This document shows, one piece after another, positions 1-7,616 of a DNA stretch of 64,000 nucleotides (positions within the stretch are counted from its first letter, which is position 1; every line of letters begins with the position of its first letter). The DNA is from Stutzerimonas stutzeri (GTDB lineage: Bacteria; Pseudomonadota; Gammaproteobacteria; Pseudomonadales; Pseudomonadaceae). Below the pieces are notes generated by a model. The model worked only from the letters and a program-made list of their open reading frames with translations. It ran no database searches and was not told where the DNA came from. The position numbers and the translations under genes are program-made. The stretch covers positions 248,001 through 312,000 of the forward strand of contig NZ_JAMOHZ010000004.1 in assembly GCF_024448715.1 (NCBI RefSeq). The letters are read 5' to 3'.

Positions 1-486
1 AGGCTGTTCTTCAGCGTTCTGGAGGTGCTGTGTCTGTTGCTGGTCTATCGCACCTTGACGCACCCGACCCCGCATCAAGGCATCATCGCTAGCCTGCTGT
101 TCTGTGTGGTGGTGCTGGTTTTCGCTGGCGAACGCGGTGCGGTTTCGTGGCTGTTGCAGCGACGGGGCTTTGCCCGGTTGGGTGAACTGTCCTTCTCTAT
201 TTACCTGACGCACGCTGCGGTGATCTTCGCCTTCACCAGCGCCGCGGTGGTGATGTCCAAGCTCACGGGCAGCGAATACACCATGATTCTTCAGCAGCCT
301 GGCAGCGAGCAGATCATGCGCTACATCAGCACCGGCAGTGTGCTCGTGGATGACCTGCTGACCTTGCTCGAACTGGGTATGGTGTTGGCGGTGTCGAGCC
401 TGACGTATCACTACGTCGAGCTGAAGGGCATCGAGATGGGGCGTCGAGTGGCGAGGAACGAGCCGCTGGGGTTATCGCAGGTCTGA
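1..486 (+). CDS. Acyltransferase family 3 protein, C-terminal part (5' truncated by window edge)
   Basis: The reading frame is open from base 1 and ends in TGA at 484-486, so the true start lies before the window. The visible 161 residues hold about four hydrophobic segments and the phrase RLGELSFSIYLTHAAVIF. That pattern (LG..SF.iYL.H) is typical of the last transmembrane helices of the OafA/YrhL acyltransferase-3 family, which O-acylate surface sugars at the inner membrane. The substrate cannot be told from this piece. It converges on the csgH-like gene and overlaps its end by 15 bp. It could belong to a surface polysaccharide locus to the left. Confidence 0.7.
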   Translation, partial: RLFFSVLEVLCLLLVYRTLTHPTPHQGIIASLLFCVVVLVFAGERGAVSWLLQRRGFARLGELSFSIYLTHAAVIFAFTSAAVVMSKLTGSEYTMILQQPGSEQIMRYISTGSVLVDDLLTLLELGMVLAVSSLTYHYVELKGIEMGRRVARNEPLGLSQV

Positions 487-957
487 GACGGGCACAGCGG
501 GAGGAACGGTGCCGGCTATCAGCTCAGGTGCTTCGTGTGGTTGCTCGATGGGCTGAAGTTCCAACTCCATGGGTGGCGGTTCGCCAGGTGCAGCCTCGGG
601 GCTGGCCGGCCGGGCCGCTGGATAGCTCTGCTGCAGCGGCGGCTGCGGTTGGCCATCGATGCTCCATTCGAGGGTCGCATCGACACGGCTATCGGCGGAC
701 AGGCCGAGACGATTGTTGAGCGGGCATTGAGCGGCAGGACCACTGACCAGTGCGCCAGACTGCCTACTGCGGCTGGTCCCGGCTTTGCCGCTGGTCCGGA
801 CCTCCAGGCTATAGCTCAGGTTGTGCGCCTGCGGGCTGCTGAAGCAGAGCCGCAGCGCCAGCCGATCGTTGCCTTCGGGAGTCAGTTCGAGGCGAGCCGC
901 GACCGGCAGGGCACCGGACGCCAGCAATAGGCTTGCCAGGGTCACGGCGCTCAACAT
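472..957 (-). CDS. csgH: CsgH/CsgC-like curli assembly protein
   Basis: This 161-residue protein has an N-terminal signal segment (about residues 1-21, ending PVAA), an extracellular-type beta-rich middle with two cysteines (in RLCFSS and AAQCPL), and a proline/glutamate-rich C-terminal tail. It lies 47 bp downstream of csgA on the same strand, as expected for the last gene of a csgBAC-type unit. CsgC/CsgH proteins act in the periplasm and stop curlin from forming amyloid too early. The assignment rests on position, export signal and the LCFSSP-type motif; identity to CsgC of enteric bacteria is low. Its end overlaps the convergent acyltransferase gene. Confidence 0.65.
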   Translation of the reverse strand: MLSAVTLASLLLASGALPVAARLELTPEGNDRLALRLCFSSPQAHNLSYSLEVRTSGKAGTSRSRQSGALVSGPAAQCPLNNRLGLSADSRVDATLEWSIDGQPQPPLQQSYPAARPASPEAAPGEPPPMELELQPIEQPHEAPELIAGTVPPAVPVSDLR

Positions 958-1004
958 GAGGGTGGCTCCGCTCGTTTGGCGCTGCGAAGTGGAGTGCTAG
1001 ATGG

Positions 1005-1934
1005 CTATTGCTGGCTGACGGTAGCCAGGTTGCCGGTACCGGTTTGTTGAATGATAGCCGTCATGTTTGCCGCAGCCTGGTTGATGTAGGCCGCGTTGGC
1101 ATCGCCCGTTTGGGTAATCCGTGCCTCGCTGTACTGGGCAAGCTGACGGATGTCGGCCAGGTTGCCATCGCCTGTCTGGGCCACGCTGGCCTGGTTGCCT
1201 TCGAACCCCTGGACCAGTTCGACGCTGTTGTCATCGCCGATCGAATAACCCTGGAAGCTATGGCCGCGACCGCTTTGCTCAACGGTCAGCAAGTTATCGT
1301 CACCGGCCTGATTGAACGTGACCTCACCAAACAAGGCGTTCTGCGTGACATGCGCAGTGTTCAGATTGCCATTCTGGGCCAGCTGGATATTGCCGGCATC
1401 GCCTTGGTCGACCGTGGCCAGGTTTTCGTCGCCGACCTGGTACACCGCAAGACGCGTACCGTGGTAGATGCCGTTCTGCGTCAGGGTTACCGTGTTGTCA
1501 TTACCGATCTGATACGCCTCGGCCTGTGCAAACCCTTGTTGCGTGGCGGAAATGGAGTTGCCTTCGCCGATGCTGCTGATGTTCAGATCATTGGCGTACC
1601 AGGTCTGCAGCACGTCGGCGCTGTTGCCGTTGCCCTGCTGATAGACGCTTGCAGTGGCGAAGTAACTGTCGGGCGATTGATAGATGGAGGCATCGTTGTT
1701 GCCGCCAACCTGCACGATGTTGCCCCGGTTCGATTCAGCGGCTTGGGCCTGATAGATCGAGCCCGTGTTGCTGGTGCCGTTCTGCCTGACCAGCGCTTCG
1801 TTCAGCATGCCGGTCTGGTCGATGGTGGCGGTATTGTCGTTGCCGGTCTGATCGACCTCGGCGGTGTTATCGGCGTGAGCGCCGATGGCCGTAGCCAGCA
1901 GAGCGGTAAACGCGATGGTGTGCAGTCTGCGCAT
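1005..1934 (-). CDS. csgA: Curlin major subunit CsgA-like amyloid repeat protein
   Basis: 309 residues: a signal peptide (about 1-21, ending GAHA) followed by many curlin-type repeats of the form N-x-A-x-[VI]-x-Q-x-G-x-x-N, for example NTAEVDQTGNDN near the N terminus and GTGNLATVSQQ at the end. Curlin repeats stack into a beta-solenoid and polymerise into extracellular amyloid fibres for adhesion and biofilm. The protein is about twice as long as E. coli CsgA (151 residues), so it holds roughly twice the repeats, some of them degenerate. An AAGGAAA ribosome site precedes the ATG. csgB ends 20 bp upstream, so the two are probably cotranscribed. Confidence 0.85.
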   Translation of the reverse strand: MRRLHTIAFTALLATAIGAHADNTAEVDQTGNDNTATIDQTGMLNEALVRQNGTSNTGSIYQAQAAESNRGNIVQVGGNNDASIYQSPDSYFATASVYQQGNGNSADVLQTWYANDLNISSIGEGNSISATQQGFAQAEAYQIGNDNTVTLTQNGIYHGTRLAVYQVGDENLATVDQGDAGNIQLAQNGNLNTAHVTQNALFGEVTFNQAGDDNLLTVEQSGRGHSFQGYSIGDDNSVELVQGFEGNQASVAQTGDGNLADIRQLAQYSEARITQTGDANAAYINQAAANMTAIIQQTGTGNLATVSQQ

Positions 1935-1954
1935 GACAATTTCCTTTTGTTGTT

Positions 1955-2443
1955 TTAGCGGTGCTGAACGATCTGGACGCGCTGGCCGCTTCCGTATTGG
2001 ATGACGCTGCTGCTCATGCCGCTGCCGAGCTGCTCGATGCTGGCGTTGTTATTGGCGCCTACCTGGGCGATAGCCGCCACGTTGTCGCTGCCGATCTGGG
2101 TGATATCGGCCAGATTGCCCTGGCCGATCTGAAGAATGGTGGCGAGCTGGTTTTCGCCCTGCTGGAGAATGAAGGCCTGCTGATCGCTGCCCTGCTGAAT
2201 GATGCTGGCCAGCTGGTTCTCGCCGATCTGGCTGAGGTCGGCCAGGTTGTCGCTGCCTTGCTGCAGCACCTGCGCAGTTTGGCCGGCGGGTAGCTGTGTG
2301 GTGAGGCCCGCCGTGTCACCGAGGCTGAACGAGCTGTCGGCGAGGTCGGCATTGTCCAGCAGATCGGCGGCCTGGAGCGGAACGTTGACGATCAGTAGAA
2401 GGGTGGCGAACAAGCCGCGGCGAAACAGCGCTAGACAATCCAT
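1955..2443 (-). CDS. csgB: Curlin minor subunit CsgB-like nucleator
   Basis: 162 residues from the ATG at 2443, chosen because GAGGTG sits just upstream; longer readings start further out without a good ribosome site. There is a signal peptide (about 1-25, ending LQAA) and then regular curlin repeats with QQGSDN, QIGENQ and QVGANN units. The C terminus ends in a basic, Q-rich repeat (SGQRVQIVQHR), a feature shared with CsgB, whose last repeat anchors and nucleates the fibre on the cell surface. Order csgB-csgA is the usual one. Confidence 0.82.
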   Translation of the reverse strand: MDCLALFRRGLFATLLLIVNVPLQAADLLDNADLADSSFSLGDTAGLTTQLPAGQTAQVLQQGSDNLADLSQIGENQLASIIQQGSDQQAFILQQGENQLATILQIGQGNLADITQIGSDNVAAIAQVGANNNASIEQLGSGMSSSVIQYGSGQRVQIVQHR

Positions 2444-2560
2444 GCAGGCACCTCGGAATAGTGCTCGGATTCTTGATTGGCAACGCTGCGATGAACATCC
2501 ATCGAATGATGCAAAACACACCTTTGCTGATAAATGGAACGGCTTAATCCTGTCGCATGG

Positions 2561-2971
2561 TTAAAGCTCATCGCGATCCATATCGAAGGTGTCCTGGAGG
2601 AGGTTCTGCAGCTTGCTGCGGCTGATTTCATCGAGAATAAGCCGTGCGGCTTCGTCAGCGATTGCCTCGATTTCCGCTACGTTGGGTTGCAGGAACCGGC
2701 GGTACACGGTGCGCTGGCCGTATTCCACCCAGACCAGGCTGCCCCAGCGTGCCGAGGGCCGCTCGCGGACCACCAGATCGGCATCGAGGTCGCTAGCGTC
2801 CTGCAACTGGAAGCTCAGGTAGCGGTGGAAGTCGTGGCCGAAGCGGGTGATGGTGTTGTCAATGATCAGCCCGCTCAGTTCCGCTTCGTCCTGTGCCTGC
2901 TCCGTCTGCTCCTGCGCCTGCAACGGACTGACCAGAAGTAGCAGGAGCAGGCCAAGCGTCAGGCGTGACAT
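2561..2971 (-). CDS. csgE: Curli assembly/transport accessory protein CsgE
   Basis: 136 residues with a short signal peptide (about 1-19, ending LQAQ) and the CsgE core: GLIIDNTITRFGHDFHRYLS, RPSARWGSLVWVEY and the late SKLQNLLQDTFDMDRDEL. CsgE caps the periplasmic side of the CsgG secretion pore and directs curlin to it. The start overlaps the end of csgD by 13 bp, so translation of the two is probably coupled. Downstream there are only 117 bp before csgB; the expected csgF and csgG are not there. Confidence 0.85.
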   Translation of the reverse strand: MSRLTLGLLLLLLVSPLQAQEQTEQAQDEAELSGLIIDNTITRFGHDFHRYLSFQLQDASDLDADLVVRERPSARWGSLVWVEYGQRTVYRRFLQPNVAEIEAIADEAARLILDEISRSKLQNLLQDTFDMDRDEL

Positions 2972-3621
2972 GGCTCGGACCAGTCCAGCCGGCCGCGCAG
3001 CAGGAACGCCGCCTCGGCGCGGTTGGAGGCGCCGATCTTGCGCAGCAGGTTATGGATGTGGCTCTTGATGGTATGCGGGCTCAGGCACAGCTGTTCGGCG
3101 ATCTCGGCGTTGGACAGGCCTTTGCCGGCCAGGCTGAGAATCTCGCGCTCGCGCAGGGTCAGTGACGGCTTGCTGCCGGCGAGCTGGCGCATGCGGCGCC
3201 ACTGGCTGAGCAGCCGCTCAGTCAGTACTCGCGGCAGCCAATCGCCGCCATCGAGCAACACCTGGATGCCGTCGAGCAGATGCTCGCGGGTCGCATGGCT
3301 GTAGAACACGCCGCGAATGCCGGGGTGCTTGTCCACCAACCGCTCGGCTTGCTCTGGAGCGATATTGACCAGCGCTACGGGCGTTTGCTCGTCGAGCCGA
3401 TCGAGAAGCGTGGAAAGTTGTTCGGTCTGGCTGTTGCCGGCGTCGACCAGATAGAGATCGGCGGCGTCCCTGGAGGCTTCGTCGAGCCGGGTCAGGCATA
3501 CGTCCAGTTGGGCCTGTTCACCGAGGAAGTGTCTGAAGAACAATCCCAAGAGTTCATTGCCGGTGAGCAGGGTCACAGTAGGGTGGTTACGTTCCCGGTG
3601 GGTAAGATCCGCTTCGTCCAT
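2959..3621 (-). CDS. csgD: LuxR/FixJ-family transcriptional regulator CsgD
   Basis: 220 residues: an N-terminal receiver-like half without a clear phospho-acceptor acidic cluster, and a C-terminal LuxR helix-turn-helix (LTLREREILSLAGKGLSNAEIAEQL followed by LSPHTIKSHIHNLLRKIGASNR). CsgD family members switch on curli genes and often cellulose. It is the first gene of the minus-strand curli run and overlaps csgE, so it is likely autoregulated with that operon. The 201-bp gap to the OPT transporter gene must hold its promoter; I could not pick out convincing -35/-10 boxes. Confidence 0.82.
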   Translation of the reverse strand: MDEADLTHRERNHPTVTLLTGNELLGLFFRHFLGEQAQLDVCLTRLDEASRDAADLYLVDAGNSQTEQLSTLLDRLDEQTPVALVNIAPEQAERLVDKHPGIRGVFYSHATREHLLDGIQVLLDGGDWLPRVLTERLLSQWRRMRQLAGSKPSLTLREREILSLAGKGLSNAEIAEQLCLSPHTIKSHIHNLLRKIGASNRAEAAFLLRGRLDWSEPCHA

Positions 3622-3822
3622 GTTCGATCCTTGGTCTGGGTACCGTTATGTCGCGTAGAAAAGTTACTAAACGACCGGCGCTAAATGACTAAGTTCAGCG
3701 TTCAGGTAGCGATTGAGAGGGCATCTGCGCTGGGACGGCGATAAGCCGACGGACGGTTAGGTCAGCGTCCGGGTGGACTGAATGGGCTAAGGTGAGTCAA
3801 TCACCCATTGGATGGAGCCGGC

Positions 3823-5520
3823 ATGAGCCCGTCTCGCGAACTCACGTTGCGCGCGTTGACCACCGGCTTGCTGCTGGGCGCTGTGCTGACGCCTTCGAAT
3901 ATTTATTCCGGGTTGAAGATCGGCTGGTCTTTCAATATGTCGATCATTGCGCTGCTGGTCGGGTTCGCTTTCTGGCAAAGCCTGGCCAGGTTCTTTCGCC
4001 GACCAGCCTGGTCGCTGCACGAAAGCAATATCAACCAGACTGCCGCCTCGTCCGCTGCCTCGATCATCTCCAGTGGGTTGGTGGCACCGATTCCCGCCTA
4101 TACGCTGATCACCGGACAGCAACTGGACACCCTGCCGCTGATGGCCTGGGTGTTTTCGGTGAGCTTTCTCGGCGTCTGGGTTGCCTGGTATCTGCGCCCG
4201 TCGCTGATCGTCGAGGCGCAGCTACGCTTTCCCGAGGGCATGGCCACGCTGGCAACCATGCAGCAGATCTACAGCCACGGCGCGGAAGCGACCCGGCGAC
4301 TGCTGGTGCTTGGAGCGGCGGCGTTGCTGGCGGCGGCGAGCAAGCTGATCGACAGCCTGCTCTGGGCGCTGCCGCGTTGGGCGCCGAGTGCCCAGCTGGA
4401 GCGGCTCACGTTCAGTCTCGAGCCGTCGCTGTTGCTGGTCGGGTTCGGCGGGATCATCGGCCTGCGCGTCGGTCTGTCGCTGTTGCTCGGCGCGGTACTC
4501 GCATGGGGACTGCTGGCGCCCTGGCTGGTTGCCGATAGTTTGGTGACGATACCGGCGGATGCCAGCGGACCGCAATTCGCGCTGCTGATCGAATGGTTGC
4601 TCTGGCCGGGGGTAAGCCTGATGGTCTGCGCCACGCTGACCTCGCTCGGATTGCGCGTCCTGCGTGCACGCCGGGACGACTCGACGCGCCGCCTGCAGCT
4701 GCGTCGACCGGCCACTTTACCGGCGCTCGGTCTGGCCTTGGCAGCAGTCTTGGTGATTGCCCTGCAAGTCATGCTGTTCGGTATCCATCCGCTGATGGCG
4801 GCGTTGTCGATTCCGTTGGCATTGCTGCTGGCGATGGTGGCGGCGCGGGTCGTCGGTGCCACCGGCATCCCGCCGATCGGCGCCATCGGTCAGCTGTCGC
4901 AACTGAGTTTCGGCGTGATCGCTCCCGGCCAGGTGGCGATCAACCTGATGAGCGCCAATACCGCCGGCGGTGCGGCGGGGCAATGCACCGATCTGCTCAA
5001 TGACTTCAAGGTCGGGCACGCCATCGGTGCCGCGCCATCTCGGCAGGTGGTCGCGCAGTGCCTGGGCATTCTGGTAGGCAGCATGGTTGGGGTGCTGGTC
5101 TATCAACTGCTGATTCCAGACCCGCAGACGATGCTGATTACTGCCGAATGGCCGGCGCCGGCAGTGGCCACCTGGAAGGCGGTAGCCGAGGCACTGACGG
5201 CGGGTCTGGATTCGATCAGCAGCGATATCCGCTGGGCCATGTTCGCGGGGGCGCTGAGTGGCGTATTGCTGGGTGCATTCGAGGGTCTGCTGCCGGCGCA
5301 TCGGCTGCGCTGGTTGCCGAGTTCCGCGGCGCTCGGTCTGGCTTTCATTATCCCGGCCTCGATCTCGCTGATGATGACCTTCGGCGCGCTGCTGGCCTGG
5401 CTGTTCTCTGCGCGTTGGGGCAGCCTCGCGGAGCGCTTCGTCATTGTCGCCGCCGCCGGGCTGGTGGCGGGCGAGAGCTTGGCCGGGATCGGCATTTCCC
5501 TCTGGCAGCTGCTGCGCTGA
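3823..5520 (+). CDS. OPT family oligopeptide/metal-chelate transporter
   Basis: 565 residues from the ATG at 3823, which has GGAG 5 bp upstream; a TTG 15 bp earlier is possible but poorer. The protein is very hydrophobic with some 13-15 predicted membrane segments and the OPT family hallmarks near the N terminus (LTPSNIYSGLKIGWSFNMSI) and in the second half (GVIAPGQVAINLMSANTAGGAAGQCTDLLNDFKVGHAIGA). OPT proteins import oligopeptides, glutathione or metal-siderophore complexes with protons; the substrate here is unknown. It stands alone between the curli locus and an AI-2E-family gene. Confidence 0.85.
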   Translation: MSPSRELTLRALTTGLLLGAVLTPSNIYSGLKIGWSFNMSIIALLVGFAFWQSLARFFRRPAWSLHESNINQTAASSAASIISSGLVAPIPAYTLITGQQLDTLPLMAWVFSVSFLGVWVAWYLRPSLIVEAQLRFPEGMATLATMQQIYSHGAEATRRLLVLGAAALLAAASKLIDSLLWALPRWAPSAQLERLTFSLEPSLLLVGFGGIIGLRVGLSLLLGAVLAWGLLAPWLVADSLVTIPADASGPQFALLIEWLLWPGVSLMVCATLTSLGLRVLRARRDDSTRRLQLRRPATLPALGLALAAVLVIALQVMLFGIHPLMAALSIPLALLLAMVAARVVGATGIPPIGAIGQLSQLSFGVIAPGQVAINLMSANTAGGAAGQCTDLLNDFKVGHAIGAAPSRQVVAQCLGILVGSMVGVLVYQLLIPDPQTMLITAEWPAPAVATWKAVAEALTAGLDSISSDIRWAMFAGALSGVLLGAFEGLLPAHRLRWLPSSAALGLAFIIPASISLMMTFGALLAWLFSARWGSLAERFVIVAAAGLVAGESLAGIGISLWQLLR

Positions 5521-5587
5521 AGCTCCGCCATGAATTTCTCATACCCCCTCCGGTCGTAACCTTGAATGCGTTGACCACGAGGAACGA

Positions 5588-6679
5588 ATGACAGACGACA
5601 CTGAAGTAGGCGATACCAAAGGCGTCGCGCGCCGGACCATGGTCAGGGTCAGCGTGCTCGCGGCGGTGGTGTTGCTGGGGCTGGTCGGCTGGCTGGCGTT
5701 CGATTTCCTCCTGCTGCTATTCGCAGCGATCCTTTTCGGTGTGCTGATTCATGGCGTCAGCCGTTGGCTCAGCGAGAAGACGCAGCTGTCGCGCAATGTT
5801 TCGATGGCGCTGTTCTTCGTGGCTTTGCTGACGGCGTCCGGCCTGTTCGGTTGGCTGGTCGCACCGAGCATTTCCGATCAGGTCGATGCGCTGTCCCAAT
5901 CTTTGCCGGAGGCGGTAGATCGCCTGCGTGAACGCGCCGACGACTCGGAATGGATCGGGCGGCTGCTGGAATATCAGGACAACGTCGAAGAGACCATCAC
6001 TCAGGGCGGCGGTGCCTTCAGCGTTATCACCAAGGTCATGACGTCGCTGGCCGGAGCCCTGACCAGTTTCGTCGTCGCCTTTGTCATCGGCGTCTGCCTG
6101 GCGCTAAACCCTCGCGTTTACATTAATGGATTTATCAGGCTGGTCCCGCTCGGCTATCGCAATCGCACCCGCACGGTGCTGAACCAGAGCGGCTCGACGC
6201 TGCAATCCTGGCTGATCGCCAAGCTTTTCGAGATGCTGCTGATCGGTGTGTTGACCACGCTGGGGCTGTGGCTGCTGGATATCGAACTGGCGCTGGTGCT
6301 GGGGCTGATGGCCGGGCTGCTGTCGTTCATCCCCAATATTGGGCCGGTGCTGTCGGTGGTTCCCGCCGTGCTGCTGGCGTCGCTGGAAGGCACCCGCACC
6401 ATGCTCTATGTGGTGGGTCTCTACGCCATCGTGCAGGCCTTGGAGAGCTACGTATTCACGCCTTGGATGCAGCAGCGCATCGTCTCGGTACCGCCGGCGC
6501 TCACCATCAGTATGCAATTGCTGTTTGGGCTGCTCGCCGGCACGCTCGGATTATTGCTGGCCACGCCGTTGGTGGCGGTAGGCATGGTTCTGGTGCGCAT
6601 GCTCTATGTCGAGGATCTTCTTGGCGATCGCCCCGAAGAGGACGAACGGTCACGACTGGCATATGGCGACGAACGGTAA
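5588..6679 (+). CDS. AI-2E family transporter (UPF0118/PerM type) inner-membrane protein
   Basis: 363 residues with two N-terminal hydrophobic helices, a soluble stretch (about 95-150, SDQVDALSQSLPEAVDRL), then a cluster of helices including LGLMAGLLSFIPNIGPVLSVVP, the family's conserved signature. The family was named after TqsA, but most members have other or unknown roles (ion or solute export). AGGAACG precedes the ATG. It follows the OPT gene by 67 bp on the same strand, but nothing in the sequence links their functions. Confidence 0.85.
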   Translation: MTDDTEVGDTKGVARRTMVRVSVLAAVVLLGLVGWLAFDFLLLLFAAILFGVLIHGVSRWLSEKTQLSRNVSMALFFVALLTASGLFGWLVAPSISDQVDALSQSLPEAVDRLRERADDSEWIGRLLEYQDNVEETITQGGGAFSVITKVMTSLAGALTSFVVAFVIGVCLALNPRVYINGFIRLVPLGYRNRTRTVLNQSGSTLQSWLIAKLFEMLLIGVLTTLGLWLLDIELALVLGLMAGLLSFIPNIGPVLSVVPAVLLASLEGTRTMLYVVGLYAIVQALESYVFTPWMQQRIVSVPPALTISMQLLFGLLAGTLGLLLATPLVAVGMVLVRMLYVEDLLGDRPEEDERSRLAYGDER

Positions 6680-6805
6680 TCCCTCGCCGGTGCTGTTTTT
6701 GGCGCTTCGCGGCGTCCAGGAGAGAATTTGTAACGCGCCTGATGCAACCCCTGCGCCTGCCTGATGCCGGAATGAAGGTAACCCTTGGAAAATAGGAGAG
6801 CACAC

Positions 6806-7123
6806 ATGCAAACGAAAAAATTAGCTGCCTTGACTCTGGCCAGTCTGATGTCCGCGGGCGTTTTCGCGGCAGGTACTACCGATATGGACAGCGACACCAG
6901 CGGCGAAACCATGAACGAGTCGATGGATGGCAAAACCACCGATGATACCAACCGTTCGGGCATGACCACCGGCGCCGGTACTACTACTGACTCTGGCGCT
7001 GAAGCAGGCCCAGGCACCGGTACTGGCACAGGTGTCGGCAATACCACTGGCACCGGTAACAGCTCGACTGGCGCGGGTGCTGGCGGTACGGGTGCGGGCG
7101 GCTCCGGCGGTGCGGGCAACTGA
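6806..7123 (+). CDS. Small secreted Gly/Thr-rich low-complexity protein
   Basis: 105 residues from the ATG at 6806, which follows TAGGAGAG; this start gives a clean signal peptide (MQTKKLAALTLASLMSAGVFAAG, shown only to mark the region at residues 1-23). The mature part is Asp/Ser/Thr-rich and then almost entirely Gly, Thr, Ala and Ser. No domain is recognisable. Proteins of this kind are common as hypothetical periplasmic proteins in Pseudomonas. A rho-independent terminator follows at once. Function unknown. Confidence 0.6.
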   Translation: MQTKKLAALTLASLMSAGVFAAGTTDMDSDTSGETMNESMDGKTTDDTNRSGMTTGAGTTTDSGAEAGPGTGTGTGVGNTTGTGNSSTGAGAGGTGAGGSGGAGN

Positions 7124-7140
7124 TGCGGTCACGGCCTGCG

Positions 7141-7172
7141 AAGCCTCGGCCGACGCTGGTTGGGGCTTTTTT
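7141..7172 (+). terminator. Rho-independent terminator after the Gly/Thr-rich gene
   Basis: AAGCCTC at 7141 pairs with GGGGCTT at 7162 (one G-U pair), followed by a run of six T. It lies 17 bp after the stop codon. Confidence 0.7.
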
Positions 7173-7261
7173 ACTTTAAAAGCAGCGTTAGCCTCTGGTG
7201 TACCGCTGAAAGCCGTTGTTGCGCGAGGCTGCCAAGCTGTTACCCACTCTTGGAGTGAGCC

Positions 7262-7549
7262 ATGAATCTGCGTCTTCTGATATTCGTTGCAGCTTTCGCG
7301 GCCGCTTCCGCTGCGCTGGCGACTGGTACCGGGCCGACGTTGCCGGAAAAAACTCGCGAGCATCCGCTGGATAATCGCGAGCCCCGACAGGACGTCATCG
7401 ATCAGCAGAATGATACCCAACCCCGGCCACCCACGCTGGATGCACCGCCCGAGGTGCCGCCGGTCGAACCGGTCGAGCGTCCTTCGCAGCAGGAACTGCC
7501 CGAGCGCCGCGGTACCGACGCCAGCGGTAATCACGCTCCGGCGAGCTGA
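7262..7549 (+). CDS. Small exported proline/acid-rich protein of unknown function
   Basis: 95 residues with a typical signal peptide (about 1-21, ending ALA) and a short mature region rich in Pro, Glu, Asp and Arg (PPTLDAPPEVPPVEPVERP). TGGAGTGAGCC precedes the ATG. I recognise no domain. The composition suggests an unstructured periplasmic protein. It lies between two good terminators and so looks like a single-gene unit. Confidence 0.6.
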   Translation: MNLRLLIFVAAFAAASAALATGTGPTLPEKTREHPLDNREPRQDVIDQQNDTQPRPPTLDAPPEVPPVEPVERPSQQELPERRGTDASGNHAPAS

Positions 7550-7573
7550 ACGTCCGACTAACCGGCAGTAACG

Positions 7574-7601
7574 AAAAAGGGAGGCCGAAGCCTCCCTTTT
7601 T
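7574..7601. terminator. Bidirectional terminator between the small exported protein gene and serA
   Basis: A perfect 12-bp stem (AAAAAGGGAGGC with its complement) around a CGAA loop. The A-run and T-run make it work in both directions, which suits the two convergent genes on either side. Confidence 0.9.
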
Positions 7602-7616
7602 CATCCTGTGTCAGCT

